Positions 35,659 through 44,049 of a stretch of 64,000 nucleotides of DNA are shown here, one piece after another (position 1 is the first letter of the stretch; the number at the start of each line of letters is the position of its first letter). A program made the translations under genes and the position numbers. The notes beneath the pieces are model-generated. The model did not search any database. It was given only the letters and a program-made list of their open reading frames with translations, and was not told the origin of the DNA. The DNA is from Anaerolineales bacterium (GTDB lineage: Bacteria > Chloroflexota > Anaerolineae > 4572-78 > J111): the NCBI GenBank assembly GCA_015075185.1, contig JABTUW010000002.1, positions 1,178,001 through 1,242,000 on the forward strand, written 5' to 3'.

Positions 35659-36003
35659 CTACAGAGCCAGAACCAGGCGCAGTCCCGTTTCAATCTGCTG
35701 CAGAACCGGCGAGGATAAAGAACCGCTTCGTTCGGTCAAGAAATTTTTGTCAAGGGTGATAACTTGAGAGATATTAGCAACGGAGTCTTTGGGCAGGCCG
35801 GTTACATGCCGAGGCAGAAAAACATTGCCCGGCGCTTCGGCCAGTTTTGTGTTTGACGTGATGACCACCGCAATAATTGTGTTAATCCGGCTGCGATTGA
35901 AGTCGTTTGACTGGACAACCAAGACAGGGCGACGAAAGCCGGGTTCTGACCCGACCGGCTCCGGCAGCGTGGCCCACCAGATTTCACCGCGCTGGATCAC
36001 CAA
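35659..36003 (-). CDS. MazF/PemK-family toxin
   Basis: A 114-residue endoribonuclease-type toxin: MVIQRGEIWWATLPEPVGSEPGFRRPVLVVQ at the N-terminus (RGEIW and RPVLVVQ motifs), then NTIIAVVITSN and SVANISQVITLDK. These are the conserved MazF strands with the catalytic Arg in the first motif. Its start overlaps the antitoxin gene by 7 bases. It sits antisense to and 9 bases beyond the first radical SAM gene. Confidence 0.9.
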   Translation of the reverse strand: MVIQRGEIWWATLPEPVGSEPGFRRPVLVVQSNDFNRSRINTIIAVVITSNTKLAEAPGNVFLPRHVTGLPKDSVANISQVITLDKNFLTERSGSLSSPVLQQIETGLRLVLAL

Positions 36004-36233
36004 TTTTCGCCGTCCAGTGCAGCCGCTTGCAGCTTTCGCAGAACCGGGTCAAGCGTTGACGCTTCTTTAGTATAAACCTGATTGAGCTTCTCGGTCACAT
36101 CTTCGCTGCGATAAGCCCCGACAAAAGCGGCAATGGCCGTTGTGTAAAGCTCGCTGCGCGACATGCCCAGCTCTTTCGCCACTTGCTCGGCGGCTTCAAA
36201 AATGGAATTAGGAATAGAAATTGCTGTCTTCAT
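35997..36233 (-). CDS. Ribbon-helix-helix antitoxin partner of MazF
   Basis: A 78-residue protein: MKTAISIPNSIFEAAEQVAKELGMSRSELYTTAI spans a ribbon-helix-helix DNA-binding domain, and the acidic tail would mask the toxin. The frame is open to 36269, but ATG 36233 gives the standard RHH start. A perfect 7-bp palindrome lies 8 bases upstream. Confidence 0.85.
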   Translation of the reverse strand: MKTAISIPNSIFEAAEQVAKELGMSRSELYTTAIAAFVGAYRSEDVTEKLNQVYTKEASTLDPVLRKLQAAALDGENW

Positions 36234-36241
36234 ATTTGAAA

Positions 36242-36259
36242 GTATAACCAAAGTTATAC
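36242..36259 (-). promoter_or_regulatory. Putative operator of the MazEF-like module
   Basis: GTATAAC and GTTATAC form a perfect 7-bp inverted repeat with a 4-base spacer just upstream of the antitoxin start, the usual place for RHH autoregulation. Confidence 0.6.
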
Positions 36260-36285
36260 CAATTATCAAATTTGAGGCCGTGAAA

Positions 36286-36662
36286 ATGAATCCAAAGTTG
36301 ACCCGTGAACAAATTGAAAAATCGTCACTTCAGCCTATCCTAAGCGGCCCAACCTGACCGGGGCTGACCTGCGCGGTCTGGATTTGAGTGATATCAATTT
36401 AATGGGGGCTGATTTAGCGGGAGCCAATCTCAGCGGGACGAACTTAACTGGGGCCATGCTCGGCGGGGCCGACCTGCGCCAGGCCAATTTGCGTGGAGCG
36501 AGTTTGGCCGGCGCGGGGCTGGTTAAAGCAGATCTGCGGGGGTCTGATTTAAGCGAGACCGATTTGAGCGAGGCCAGCCTGCGCAGCGCCAAATATAATG
36601 GCTCAACTCGCTGGCCGGCCGGTTTCGAGCCAACCTCGGCCGGGGCTGTCCTGGAAGATTGA
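36286..36662 (+). pseudogene. Pentapeptide-repeat protein gene with frameshift
   Basis: An N-terminal piece MNPKLTREQIEKSSLQ starts at ATG 36286 and stops in its own frame at 36357. The next frame carries YPKRPNLTGADLRGLDLS and then about ten A(D/N)LXX pentapeptide repeats to 36662. One extra base near 36335-36340 would fuse them to a protein of about 125 residues. Either this is a decayed gene, or the base call is wrong, or a short form starts inside (ATG 36384). Pentapeptide repeats form a right-handed quadrilateral helix; the role here is unknown. Confidence 0.65.
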
Positions 36663-36754
36663 GCCGAGCCGTCCGATGCGTTTGCAATGCCGGCAGCCAG
36701 ATGAAAAACTCCGGCTACTGACTACTGGTTATTGACTACTATCCACTGTCTCCC

Positions 36755-38086
36755 ATGAAGATCACCTTTATCCGCCCCAATCTAAGCGACATGCGCTCCG
36801 GCGATGCGATGGAGCCGCTGGTCTTTGCCATTCTGGCCGGCCTGACTCCCCCCGATGTGGAAACTGTGCTTTATGACGAGCGGCTGGAACCGATCCCCTA
36901 CGATGAGCCAACCGACCTGGCCGCCCTGACTGTCGAAACCTACAATGCCCGGCGGGCCTACCAGCTTGCCGCCCAGTTCCGGCGGCGAGGGGTGCCGGTG
37001 GTCATGGGGGGATACCATCCTACCTTTATGCCGGACGAAGCCCTGCAATTTGCCGATGCAGTCGTCAGCGGCGATGCCGAAGGCTTGTGGGAACAGGTGG
37101 TGCAGGATGCGCAGGCTGGGCGGCTGCGGCGAGTCTACCGGCAGTCAGGCTATCCGCCGTTGGCGGGACTTAAGCCGGACCGGCGCATCTTCCGGGGTAA
37201 ACGGTACGCCCCGGCGGCGCTGGTCCAGTACGGGCGGGGCTGCCGCTTTGCCTGCGAATTTTGCTCGATCCACGCCTTTTACGGTTCCAACCTGCGCCAG
37301 CGGCCTGTGGCCGAGGTTGTGGCCGAGATCGAGGCAGCCCAGCGCCGCCATATCTTCCTGGTGGACGACAACATTTTTGTGGACGTGCCTAAAGCCAGGG
37401 AGTTGTTTCGGGCGCTTATCCCGCTGAAAATTCGCTGGTCCTGCCAGGTCAGCATTGACGTGGCCCAGGACGACGAGCTGCTGAAATTGATGGAGCAAAG
37501 CGGCTGTACCACCGCCGTCATCGGCTTCGAGTCGCTCGACGAACATAACTTGGCCCAGATGAAGAAAAAGTGGAACCTCCGGCACGGCGATTATGCCACT
37601 TCGGTGCAGAAGTTTCGGGATCACGGCATTATGATTTACGGCTCGTTTGTTTTTGGCTACGATCACGATACGGTGGACTCCTTCGAGCGTAGCGTCGAGT
37701 TTGCCCTCCGCTCCAACTTCTACCTGGCCAATTTCAACCCACTGACGCCCATGCCGGGCGCTAAACTGTATGAGCGTCTCCGGGCCGAAGGCCAGCTCGT
37801 CTTCGACCGCTGGTGGCTGGCCCCCGCTTATACCTACGGCCAGGCCACCTTTCACCCCCGCGGCATGACCGCCGAGCAACTGACTGAAGGCTGTTTTTGG
37901 GCGCGCCAACAGTTCAATGCGTACGGGTCAATCCTGAAACGGGCGCTGGATTTCAAAACCAACTGCCGTGACCCCTACCGCCTGGGACTGTACCTGGCCT
38001 CCAACGTCGTCTCGCGGCGGGAAATTTTGAAGAAGCAGGGGCGAGGGTTAGGAGAAAATATGGCCCTGGAACCGATATTGATTTAA
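36755..38086 (+). CDS. B12-binding-type radical SAM protein 2
   Basis: A 443-residue paralogue with an N-terminal B12-binding-like domain (MKITFIRPNLSDM, LTPPDVETVLYDERLEPIPYDEPTDLAALTVETYNARRAY in pieces) and a radical SAM core with Cys163, Cys167 and Cys170 in GCRFACEFC. It contains VDDNIF, AVIGFESLDE and NPLTPMPGAKLYERLRAEGQL. It is close in layout to the proteins at 38182 and 40178. No clear ribosome-binding site precedes ATG 36755; a tandem-repeat-like tract (TGACTACTGGTTATTGACTA) lies directly upstream. Confidence 0.88.
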   Translation: MKITFIRPNLSDMRSGDAMEPLVFAILAGLTPPDVETVLYDERLEPIPYDEPTDLAALTVETYNARRAYQLAAQFRRRGVPVVMGGYHPTFMPDEALQFADAVVSGDAEGLWEQVVQDAQAGRLRRVYRQSGYPPLAGLKPDRRIFRGKRYAPAALVQYGRGCRFACEFCSIHAFYGSNLRQRPVAEVVAEIEAAQRRHIFLVDDNIFVDVPKARELFRALIPLKIRWSCQVSIDVAQDDELLKLMEQSGCTTAVIGFESLDEHNLAQMKKKWNLRHGDYATSVQKFRDHGIMIYGSFVFGYDHDTVDSFERSVEFALRSNFYLANFNPLTPMPGAKLYERLRAEGQLVFDRWWLAPAYTYGQATFHPRGMTAEQLTEGCFWARQQFNAYGSILKRALDFKTNCRDPYRLGLYLASNVVSRREILKKQGRGLGENMALEPILI

Positions 38087-38087
38087 G

Positions 38088-38175
38088 AATTACGATTTAC
38101 GATTTACGATTAGGACTTTAAATCGTAAATCGTCCTAAAGGATACCCTTGCGGTATAAATCAAAATCGTAAATAA
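38088..38175. repeat. ATTTACG-type heptamer tandem palindrome
   Basis: Iterations of ATTTACG are answered by AATCGTAAATCGTCC and a trailing AAATCGTAAAT between radical SAM genes 2 and 3. The same unit flanks the decayed gene at 63.2-63.4 kb. Confidence 0.8.
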
Positions 38176-38181
38176 AGCGTT

Positions 38182-39513
38182 ATGAAACTTACCCTCATCA
38201 AACCCAACATCGGCCGCATGGAGCACAGCCTTTACGTGGACGAGGGCCGGATGGAGCCGCTGCAACTGGGCGTGCTGGCCGGTCTGACCCCGCCGGATGT
38301 CGAGGTTGTCCTGTACGACGACCGGCTGGAGGCCATCCCCTACGATGAACCGACTGATTTAGTTGCCATCACCGTCGAGACTTACACCGCTCGCCGGGCC
38401 TACGAAATTGGGGCCGAATATCGCCAGCGGGGCGTGCCGGTCATCATGGGCGGCATGCAGCCGACGCTCATCCCGCAGGAAGTGCAGCCGCACGCCGACT
38501 CTATTTACACCGGCGACGCCGAGTTTCGCTGGCAGGAGGTTATCGCCGATGCCCGGCGGGGACGGCTCAAGCCGGTCTACCAGGCGCCGGTCGGCCCGCC
38601 GCAGCCGGGCACGCCGACCCGGCGGGACATTTTCAAGGGCAAAGGCTACCTGCCGGTGACGTTGATGCAGTTCAGCCGGGGCTGCCGTTTTGCCTGCACC
38701 TTTTGCGCGGTCAGTACCTTTTTTGACAAAACCCAGTACTGCCGTGATGTGCGGGAGGTGGTCCGGGAAATCGAGGCGGCCGAGCGGCAGATCATCTTTT
38801 TTGTGGACGATAATATTCTGTCCAATTTCGCGGCGGCCAAGGAACTCTGCCGGGCGCTGATTCCGCTGAAGGTCCATTGGGTCTCTCAGGGCAGCATTGA
38901 TATGACCCAGGACCGGCAGCTGATGGCGTTGATGGTCAAAAGCGGCTGCATCGGTATGGTCGTTGGTTTTGAATCCATCAACCCCCACAGCCTGCGCTGG
39001 ATGAAAAAGTCGCCCAATTTTATTGGCGGTTTCAAGAGCTACCAGCCGCAGCTTGAAATCATCCGCGATTACGGCATCCAGCTCTGGGCGGCCTTCACCC
39101 TGGGCCACGACCACGACACGCGCGAGTCCATCGAGCAGACGCTGGAGTTTGCCAGGGAGAACAGGTTTCCCCTGGCGGCCTTTAACATCCTCGTGCCCTA
39201 TCCCAGCACGCCGTTATATCGAAAACTAGAAGCCGAAGGCCGCCTGCTCTACGACGGCAAGTGGTGGCTGCACCCGGAATACCGCTTCAACTATGCCGCC
39301 TTCCAGCCCCAAAATATGTCGCCGGAAGAGCTGACCGAAGCCTGCTGGCATCTGCGCTCGACCTATAACAGCTTCGGTTCGTTAGTGCGCCGGGCCTTTG
39401 ATTTGAAGACCAACATGCGTACCCTTTACAAGCTGGGCGTCTATTTGCGTTACAGCCCGATTTTCCGGAAAGAGGTGTTTAAGAAGCATGGGATGAGGTT
39501 TGGGTTACGGTGA
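38182..39513 (+). CDS. B12-binding-type radical SAM protein 3
   Basis: A 443-residue paralogue with the same two-domain plan. The cluster ligands are Cys168, Cys172 and Cys175 in GCRFACTFC. The N-terminus MKLTLIKPNIGRMEHSLYVDEGRMEPLQ and YDDRLEAIPYDEPTDLVAITVETYTARRAYEIGAEYRQRGVP (in parts) resemble genes 2 and 4 closely, so these three arose by duplication. VDDNIL and MVVGFESINP follow. A macro-domain gene starts 18 bases downstream. Confidence 0.88.
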   Translation: MKLTLIKPNIGRMEHSLYVDEGRMEPLQLGVLAGLTPPDVEVVLYDDRLEAIPYDEPTDLVAITVETYTARRAYEIGAEYRQRGVPVIMGGMQPTLIPQEVQPHADSIYTGDAEFRWQEVIADARRGRLKPVYQAPVGPPQPGTPTRRDIFKGKGYLPVTLMQFSRGCRFACTFCAVSTFFDKTQYCRDVREVVREIEAAERQIIFFVDDNILSNFAAAKELCRALIPLKVHWVSQGSIDMTQDRQLMALMVKSGCIGMVVGFESINPHSLRWMKKSPNFIGGFKSYQPQLEIIRDYGIQLWAAFTLGHDHDTRESIEQTLEFARENRFPLAAFNILVPYPSTPLYRKLEAEGRLLYDGKWWLHPEYRFNYAAFQPQNMSPEELTEACWHLRSTYNSFGSLVRRAFDLKTNMRTLYKLGVYLRYSPIFRKEVFKKHGMRFGLR

Positions 39514-39531
39514 GGAGTTATTGAATAGAAA

Positions 39532-40164
39532 ATGAACGATTTAAAATTGATTCTGGTTGATCCTAAACCATCCTTGTGCGCCGCCTTTCGAGAGCACTTT
39601 AAAGAGTTACCCCATGTCGAAATTGTTACGGGTTACTTCGAGCAACTGCCAGAATTTGATTGTATGGTGAGTGCGGCAAACTCTTTTGGCCTAATGGGTG
39701 GAGGCGTTGATCTGGCTATTGTTCGTTACTTCGGTCGAGCTTTGAGGGATAAGGTTCAGCAATACATCCTTCAAGAGTATTTGGGTGAACAGCCGGTAGG
39801 AACCTCGTTTATTATCGAGACTGAGCACCCCAAACATCCATTTCTCGCTCACACCCCGACGATGCGTATCCCAATGGAAATTGCTCGCACCGATAATGTC
39901 TATTTGGCGATGTGGGCGATGCTCCTGGCGGTACGACGCCACAATCAGAATGCAGAACGGAAAATAAAAGTTATCGCCTGTCCTGGCCTCGGTACAGCTA
40001 CCGGCAAAGTTCCCTTTCGTGAAGCAGCCCGGCAAATGTCGCTGGCCTATAAGCATTTCCTCAAACCACCCAAATTTATTGACTGGCGGCTCGCAGATGA
40101 AAGACAGAACAGTATTCGTTACGGTGGGGATTTAGGTTTTATGTTTCCACCCGATTTGGATTAA
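39532..40164 (+). CDS. Macro-domain protein
   Basis: A 210-residue protein with the macro-domain ligand loop VSAANSFGLMGGGVDLAIVRYFG (residues about 46-68) and a second loop CPGLGTATGKVPFREAARQM. Macro domains bind or hydrolyse ADP-ribose and related nucleotides. It lies between radical SAM genes 3 and 4 (18- and 13-base gaps) on the same strand, so it is probably cotranscribed. Role in the cluster is unknown; metabolite repair or removal of a nucleotide by-product are possibilities only. Confidence 0.82.
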   Translation: MNDLKLILVDPKPSLCAAFREHFKELPHVEIVTGYFEQLPEFDCMVSAANSFGLMGGGVDLAIVRYFGRALRDKVQQYILQEYLGEQPVGTSFIIETEHPKHPFLAHTPTMRIPMEIARTDNVYLAMWAMLLAVRRHNQNAERKIKVIACPGLGTATGKVPFREAARQMSLAYKHFLKPPKFIDWRLADERQNSIRYGGDLGFMFPPDLD

Positions 40165-40177
40165 GGTTGATGTTGTC

Positions 40178-41536
40178 ATGAGACTGACCATTATTCATCC
40201 CTGCATTGGCCGGCGACCCGGCCAGCCTTACATCGGCACCTGGCAGATGGAACCCTTACCCGCTGCCGTCATCGCCGGGTTGACGCCCAAAGAGGTCGAA
40301 GTTAAATTCTACGACGACCGTATGGAGGCCATCCCTTTCGACGAGCCGACCGACCTGGTTGCCATCAGCGTCGAGACCTACACTGCCAAACGCGCCTACC
40401 AGATTGCCAGCGACTACCGCCGGCGCGGCGTGCCGGTGGTCATGGGCGGCTTCCACGCGACCCTCTGCCCGGAGGAAGTAGCCGACTACGCCGAAGCGGT
40501 GGTCATCGGCGAGGCGGAAGAGGTCTGGCCGCAGCTTATTGACGATTTTCGCCACGGCAAACCGGCCAAGATTTACCGGCAGCCGGAGCGGCCCTCGCTG
40601 ACCGGCCTGAAGCCGGATCGCACCATTTTTCGGGGCAAACGCTATCTGCCCATCGGCCTGGTCGAGGCGGGTCGGGGCTGCCACTTCAAGTGCGATTTCT
40701 GCGCCGTGCAGACGGTCTTCAACAAGACCCAAAACCGCCGCCCCATTGACGACATCATCGCTGAGTTAAAGGCCATGCAGCAGGAAAAAAAGAAATTCTT
40801 TTTCTTTGTAGATGACAACATCACTTCGAACATGCGCCAGGCCAAAGAGTTTTTCCGGGCGCTCATCCCGCTCAAGCTGCGCTGGGTCAGCCAGGCCAGC
40901 ATCAATGCCGCCCACGACGAGGAGTTTCTCGACCTGCTGGTGCGGAGCGGCTGCGAGGGCCTGCTCATCGGCTTTGAGAGCCTCAACCCCGAAAATCTGC
41001 GGGCGATGGACAAGGGCTTCAACACCATGAAAGGCGGCTACGGGCAGGCTCTGGCCAACCTGCGCCGTTTTGGGATTAAACTTTACGTTACCTTCATTTT
41101 TGGCTATGACCTGGATACCCCGGTCTCCTTCGCCGAAACAGTCGAGTTTGCCCGGCAGCACCGCTTTTTCATCGGCGCGTTCAACCATTTGACCCCCTTC
41201 CCCGGCACGCCTCTGTACCAGCGCCTGGAAGCAGAGAAGCGCCTTCTCTACCCCGCCTGGTGGCTCGACGATGCCTACAGCTACAATAAAATCCCCTTTC
41301 AGCCGGCCCAGATGACGCCCGAAGCGCTGCAGGCCGGCTGCCTGGCTGCCCGTAAGGCTTTCTACTCCATCCCCAGCATTTTTCGCCGCGGCCTCGATCC
41401 GCTCAACCGGCCCGACTTTTTTATGCTGCGCCACTTTTTCATCATCAACGCCATGATCCGCGCCGAGGTCGGCCAGCGGGATCACTATCCGCTGGGGGAT
41501 GCGGGCTGGTGGGGGCAGCTCTTAAAAGCAAATTAA
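40178..41536 (+). CDS. B12-binding-type radical SAM protein 4
   Basis: A 452-residue paralogue. The B12-binding-like domain begins MRLTIIHPCIGRR; the radical SAM cluster is Cys168, Cys172, Cys175 in GCHFKCDFC. Also present are VDDNITSNM, LIGFESLNPENLRAMDKG and FNHLTPFPGTPLYQRLEAEKRL. It ends inside the start of the palindromic repeat that borders the next ORF (stop at 41534-41536). Confidence 0.88.
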   Translation: MRLTIIHPCIGRRPGQPYIGTWQMEPLPAAVIAGLTPKEVEVKFYDDRMEAIPFDEPTDLVAISVETYTAKRAYQIASDYRRRGVPVVMGGFHATLCPEEVADYAEAVVIGEAEEVWPQLIDDFRHGKPAKIYRQPERPSLTGLKPDRTIFRGKRYLPIGLVEAGRGCHFKCDFCAVQTVFNKTQNRRPIDDIIAELKAMQQEKKKFFFFVDDNITSNMRQAKEFFRALIPLKLRWVSQASINAAHDEEFLDLLVRSGCEGLLIGFESLNPENLRAMDKGFNTMKGGYGQALANLRRFGIKLYVTFIFGYDLDTPVSFAETVEFARQHRFFIGAFNHLTPFPGTPLYQRLEAEKRLLYPAWWLDDAYSYNKIPFQPAQMTPEALQAGCLAARKAFYSIPSIFRRGLDPLNRPDFFMLRHFFIINAMIRAEVGQRDHYPLGDAGWWGQLLKAN

Positions 41537-41616
41537 CAATTAACAATTGACCATTGATTATTGGCTATTTGGAATTGTCAACAGTTAAGGGTCAATAGTC
41601 AATGGTCAATTGAAGA
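41532..41616. repeat. Palindromic TTAACAATTGACCATTG repeat, left flank of a four-helix-bundle ORF
   Basis: Contains CAATTGACCATTGA and its exact inverse TCAATGGTCAATTG about 40 bases apart, so it folds on itself. It also matches the right flank (42010-42090) in inverted orientation, for example AAATTAACAATTAAC and GTCAATGGTCAATTG in both. Confidence 0.85.
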
Positions 41617-41635
41617 AACATTAAAGGAGACGCAC

Positions 41636-42013
41636 ATGGCTAAAGGCGATGACATCCAGGACCGCCTCATTGATTTCGCCGTCAGTATCATTCACCTCTG
41701 CGCCGAACTGCCCAAAAGCCAGGCCGGCAAACATATTACCGAACAACTCCTGCGCAGCGGCACGTCGCCGGCCCCGAACTACACCGAAGCCCGCAACGCC
41801 GAAAGTCCCGGCGATTTTGTGCATAAACTCAAAATCACTCTCAAGGAACTTAACGAAACCGGAGTCTGGCTACAGGTTATCCGCCGCAGTGAAATGCTTA
41901 CGCCAGCCCAGCTTGATTTTGTTTCGACGGAGTGCGAGGAATTGAGTAAAATCATCAACGCCAGTATCAAAACGGTGCTGGCTAAAAAACAGGTGCGGAC
42001 ACCCAATCGTTGA
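41636..42013 (+). CDS. Four-helix-bundle protein (23S rRNA IVS/S23 family)
   Basis: A 125-residue all-helical protein with the family pattern DRLIDFAVSIIHLCAELPKSQAGKHITEQLLRSGTSPAPNY (in parts), EARNAESPGDFVHKLKITLKELNETGVWL and a last helix SKIINASIKTVL. Relatives include ORFs in intervening sequences of 23S rRNA genes and Avd of diversity-generating retroelements; their general function is not settled. The frame is open to 41561, but ATG 41636 follows AAAGGAG. The ORF is bracketed by self-complementary repeats on both sides. Confidence 0.88.
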   Translation: MAKGDDIQDRLIDFAVSIIHLCAELPKSQAGKHITEQLLRSGTSPAPNYTEARNAESPGDFVHKLKITLKELNETGVWLQVIRRSEMLTPAQLDFVSTECEELSKIINASIKTVLAKKQVRTPNR

Positions 42014-42090
42014 CAATTGACCATTGACAATTCATTATTGACTGTTGGCAATTGTCAATAATCAACGATCAACGGTTAATTGTTAATTTG
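42010..42090. repeat. Palindromic TTAACAATTGACCATTG repeat, right flank
   Basis: Iterations of TTGACAATTGACCATTGACAATT answered by CAATTGTCAATAATCAAC and GGTTAATTGTTAATTT. Inverted relative to the left flank. It covers the 5' end of the following gene, whose start is therefore unclear. Confidence 0.85.
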
Positions 42091-43242
42091 AACCGAGCTA
42101 ATCCTTTGAGTGAGTTTGTTTTTGAATTAGCCACCCCCGCCGATGACCCTGCCATCCGCCGGCTTCTGGCCAACAACCCGGTTCCCGGCCAAGTCACCGT
42201 AACCTATGAGCGCGAGCCGGATTATTTTCTGGGCTGCGGCACGATGGGCCGCTTTTGCCAGGTACTGGTCGCCCGGCGCCGGCCCGGCGGTGAAGTGGCG
42301 GCCGTAGCCACCCGAACCACGCGGCCCCTTTTTGTCAATGGCCAAATTGAAGAAGTCGGTTATATCGGCCAGCTCCGCGTGGACGAGCGTTTTCGCGGGC
42401 GCTGGATCGTGTCCGGCGGCTTTCACTACTTTCACCACCTTCACGCCGATGGCCGGGTGGCGGGTTATGTCACCACCATTATCGAAGGCAATGCCCAGGC
42501 GCAGGGCCTTCTGGTGGAGCGCGCCCGCCGCCATTTCCCCGTTTACCGGGAGGTTGACCGGCTGTGTACAGCGGCGATTATTCTGAAAAGACCTCTCTTT
42601 AGATTACGCTCACGCAATACGCAATACGCAACACGCAATACGTTCGAGATTCATCCCGCAACCCCCACCGACCTCCTCACCATTACCGCTTTTCTCCGGC
42701 AGCACGGCCCCACCAAGCAGTTTTTCCCGGTCTATAGCGAGGACGATTTCCGCAACAGCCCGACTACGCTGGGCTTCCGGCTCGAAGATTTTGTAGTGGC
42801 TCGCCAGGACGGGAAGATCGTAGGCGTTATCGGCCTGTGGGACCAGTCGAGTTACAAGCAGACCGTCGTCCGGGCCTACAACGACTCTTTGCGCCGGCTC
42901 AGGCCGCTCTATAATGGCTGGCTGCGCCTGAGCGGGACAAAGCCACTGCCATCACCCGGCCAGCCGATCCATTTTGCCTATGCCAGTTTCATCTGCATCG
43001 CCGAGAATAACCCCGACATCTTCGGCATCTTGTTGCAAAACGTGTATAATTTAGCGGTAGAGCGAGGTTATGCTTACTTGATGGTTGGCCTGTCTACTCG
43101 CGACCCGCTCCTGCGCGTTGCCCAGAAATATGCGCATATCCCATATTACAGCCGCCTGTATACCGTCTGCTGGCCAGACGAGGCTGCCTTTCATGAAAAA
43201 CTCGATCAGCGCATTCCTTATGTCGAAATCGCCAGCCTCTGA
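42052..43242 (+). CDS. GNAT-like acyltransferase, probably two-domain
   Basis: A protein of up to 396 residues. Residues about 25-180 look like one GNAT domain (VGYIGQLRVDERFRGRWIVSGGFHYFHH, the strand-loop-helix that binds acyl-CoA). Residues about 200-390 look like a second (EIHPATPTDLLTITAFLRQHG, DFVVARQDGKIVGVIGLWD). The two are joined by RSRNTQYATRNTF, coded by a GCAATAC tandem repeat at 42611-42643. The frame opens at TTG 42052 within a palindromic repeat; TTG 42088 or 42106 are also possible and none has a good ribosome-binding site. It is linked to the radical SAM/GH3 cluster. Confidence 0.7.
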   Translation: MSIINDQRLIVNLNRANPLSEFVFELATPADDPAIRRLLANNPVPGQVTVTYEREPDYFLGCGTMGRFCQVLVARRRPGGEVAAVATRTTRPLFVNGQIEEVGYIGQLRVDERFRGRWIVSGGFHYFHHLHADGRVAGYVTTIIEGNAQAQGLLVERARRHFPVYREVDRLCTAAIILKRPLFRLRSRNTQYATRNTFEIHPATPTDLLTITAFLRQHGPTKQFFPVYSEDDFRNSPTTLGFRLEDFVVARQDGKIVGVIGLWDQSSYKQTVVRAYNDSLRRLRPLYNGWLRLSGTKPLPSPGQPIHFAYASFICIAENNPDIFGILLQNVYNLAVERGYAYLMVGLSTRDPLLRVAQKYAHIPYYSRLYTVCWPDEAAFHEKLDQRIPYVEIASL

Positions 43243-43275
43243 GACAAGCCGACAGTCCTGGAGTTTCGGTAAACA

Positions 43276-44049
43276 ATGAATTTAAACTCGGTAATAACCA
43301 GCACCTTGGGCCGGTTGACCGGTAGGGTGCAGCGGCCTCAAGAACTGACCTCGAGCGAACACACTCAAATGTACGCACTCTTGGCCGATTACTTTGTTAA
43401 TGTGACGCGGCCACACTTTGAAGCTGATCTCGCCGAAAAAGAGTGGGTGATTCTGCTGGCCGATACTGCCACCGGTCAGATTCAGGGGTTTTCTACCTTG
43501 ATGCGCTTGGCAGTGACGGTGGACGAGCAGATTATCGTCGCCTTCTTCTCCGGCGATACCATCATCCATCGCGATTATTGGGGTGAAGTGGAATTGCCCC
43601 GCCTGTGGGGCCGGCACGTTTTCAGCCTGGCCGAAACCATGCCGGAGGCCCGTTTCTACTGGTTTCTGATCAGTTCCGGCTACAAGACCTATCGCTTTTT
43701 GCCCGTCTTTTTCCGCGAATTTTACCCGACCTATCTATGCCCGACTCCCCCGGCTGTCAAACGGATTATAGACGCCCTGGCTCGGACCAAGTTCCCCGCG
43801 GAGTATGACCCGGAACGGGGGATTATTCGCTTTACCGAGTCCGCGCCGCTCCGCCCGGGAGTGGCCGAAGTGACCGCCCGCCGTCTCAAAGACCCGCACG
43901 TCGCCTTTTTTGTCGCCGCCAACCCCGGTCACGCTCACGGCGATCAGCTTCCTTGCCTGGTAGAACTGACCCGCACCAATCTAACCGCAGCCGGCCGGCG
44001 GATGTTAGGGGAAGAAGGAAGGCCGGAAGGATGGAAGGCTGGAAGTTGA
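43276..44049 (+). CDS. Uncharacterised protein of the radical SAM/GH3 cluster
   Basis: A 257-residue soluble protein I do not recognise with confidence. The central pattern EWVILLADTATGQIQGFSTLMRLAV and ARFYWFLISSGYKTYRFLPVFFREFYP suggests an alpha/beta fold, possibly GNAT-like. It has no membrane segments or cofactor motifs. It follows the GNAT-like gene after 33 bases and precedes the GH3 gene, so it is likely part of the same pathway. The last residues (EEGRPEGWKAGS) and the stop are coded by a GGAAGGCTGGAAG-type tandem repeat at 44014-44045, so the native C-terminus may have been replaced. Confidence 0.65.
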   Translation: MNLNSVITSTLGRLTGRVQRPQELTSSEHTQMYALLADYFVNVTRPHFEADLAEKEWVILLADTATGQIQGFSTLMRLAVTVDEQIIVAFFSGDTIIHRDYWGEVELPRLWGRHVFSLAETMPEARFYWFLISSGYKTYRFLPVFFREFYPTYLCPTPPAVKRIIDALARTKFPAEYDPERGIIRFTESAPLRPGVAEVTARRLKDPHVAFFVAANPGHAHGDQLPCLVELTRTNLTAAGRRMLGEEGRPEGWKAGS

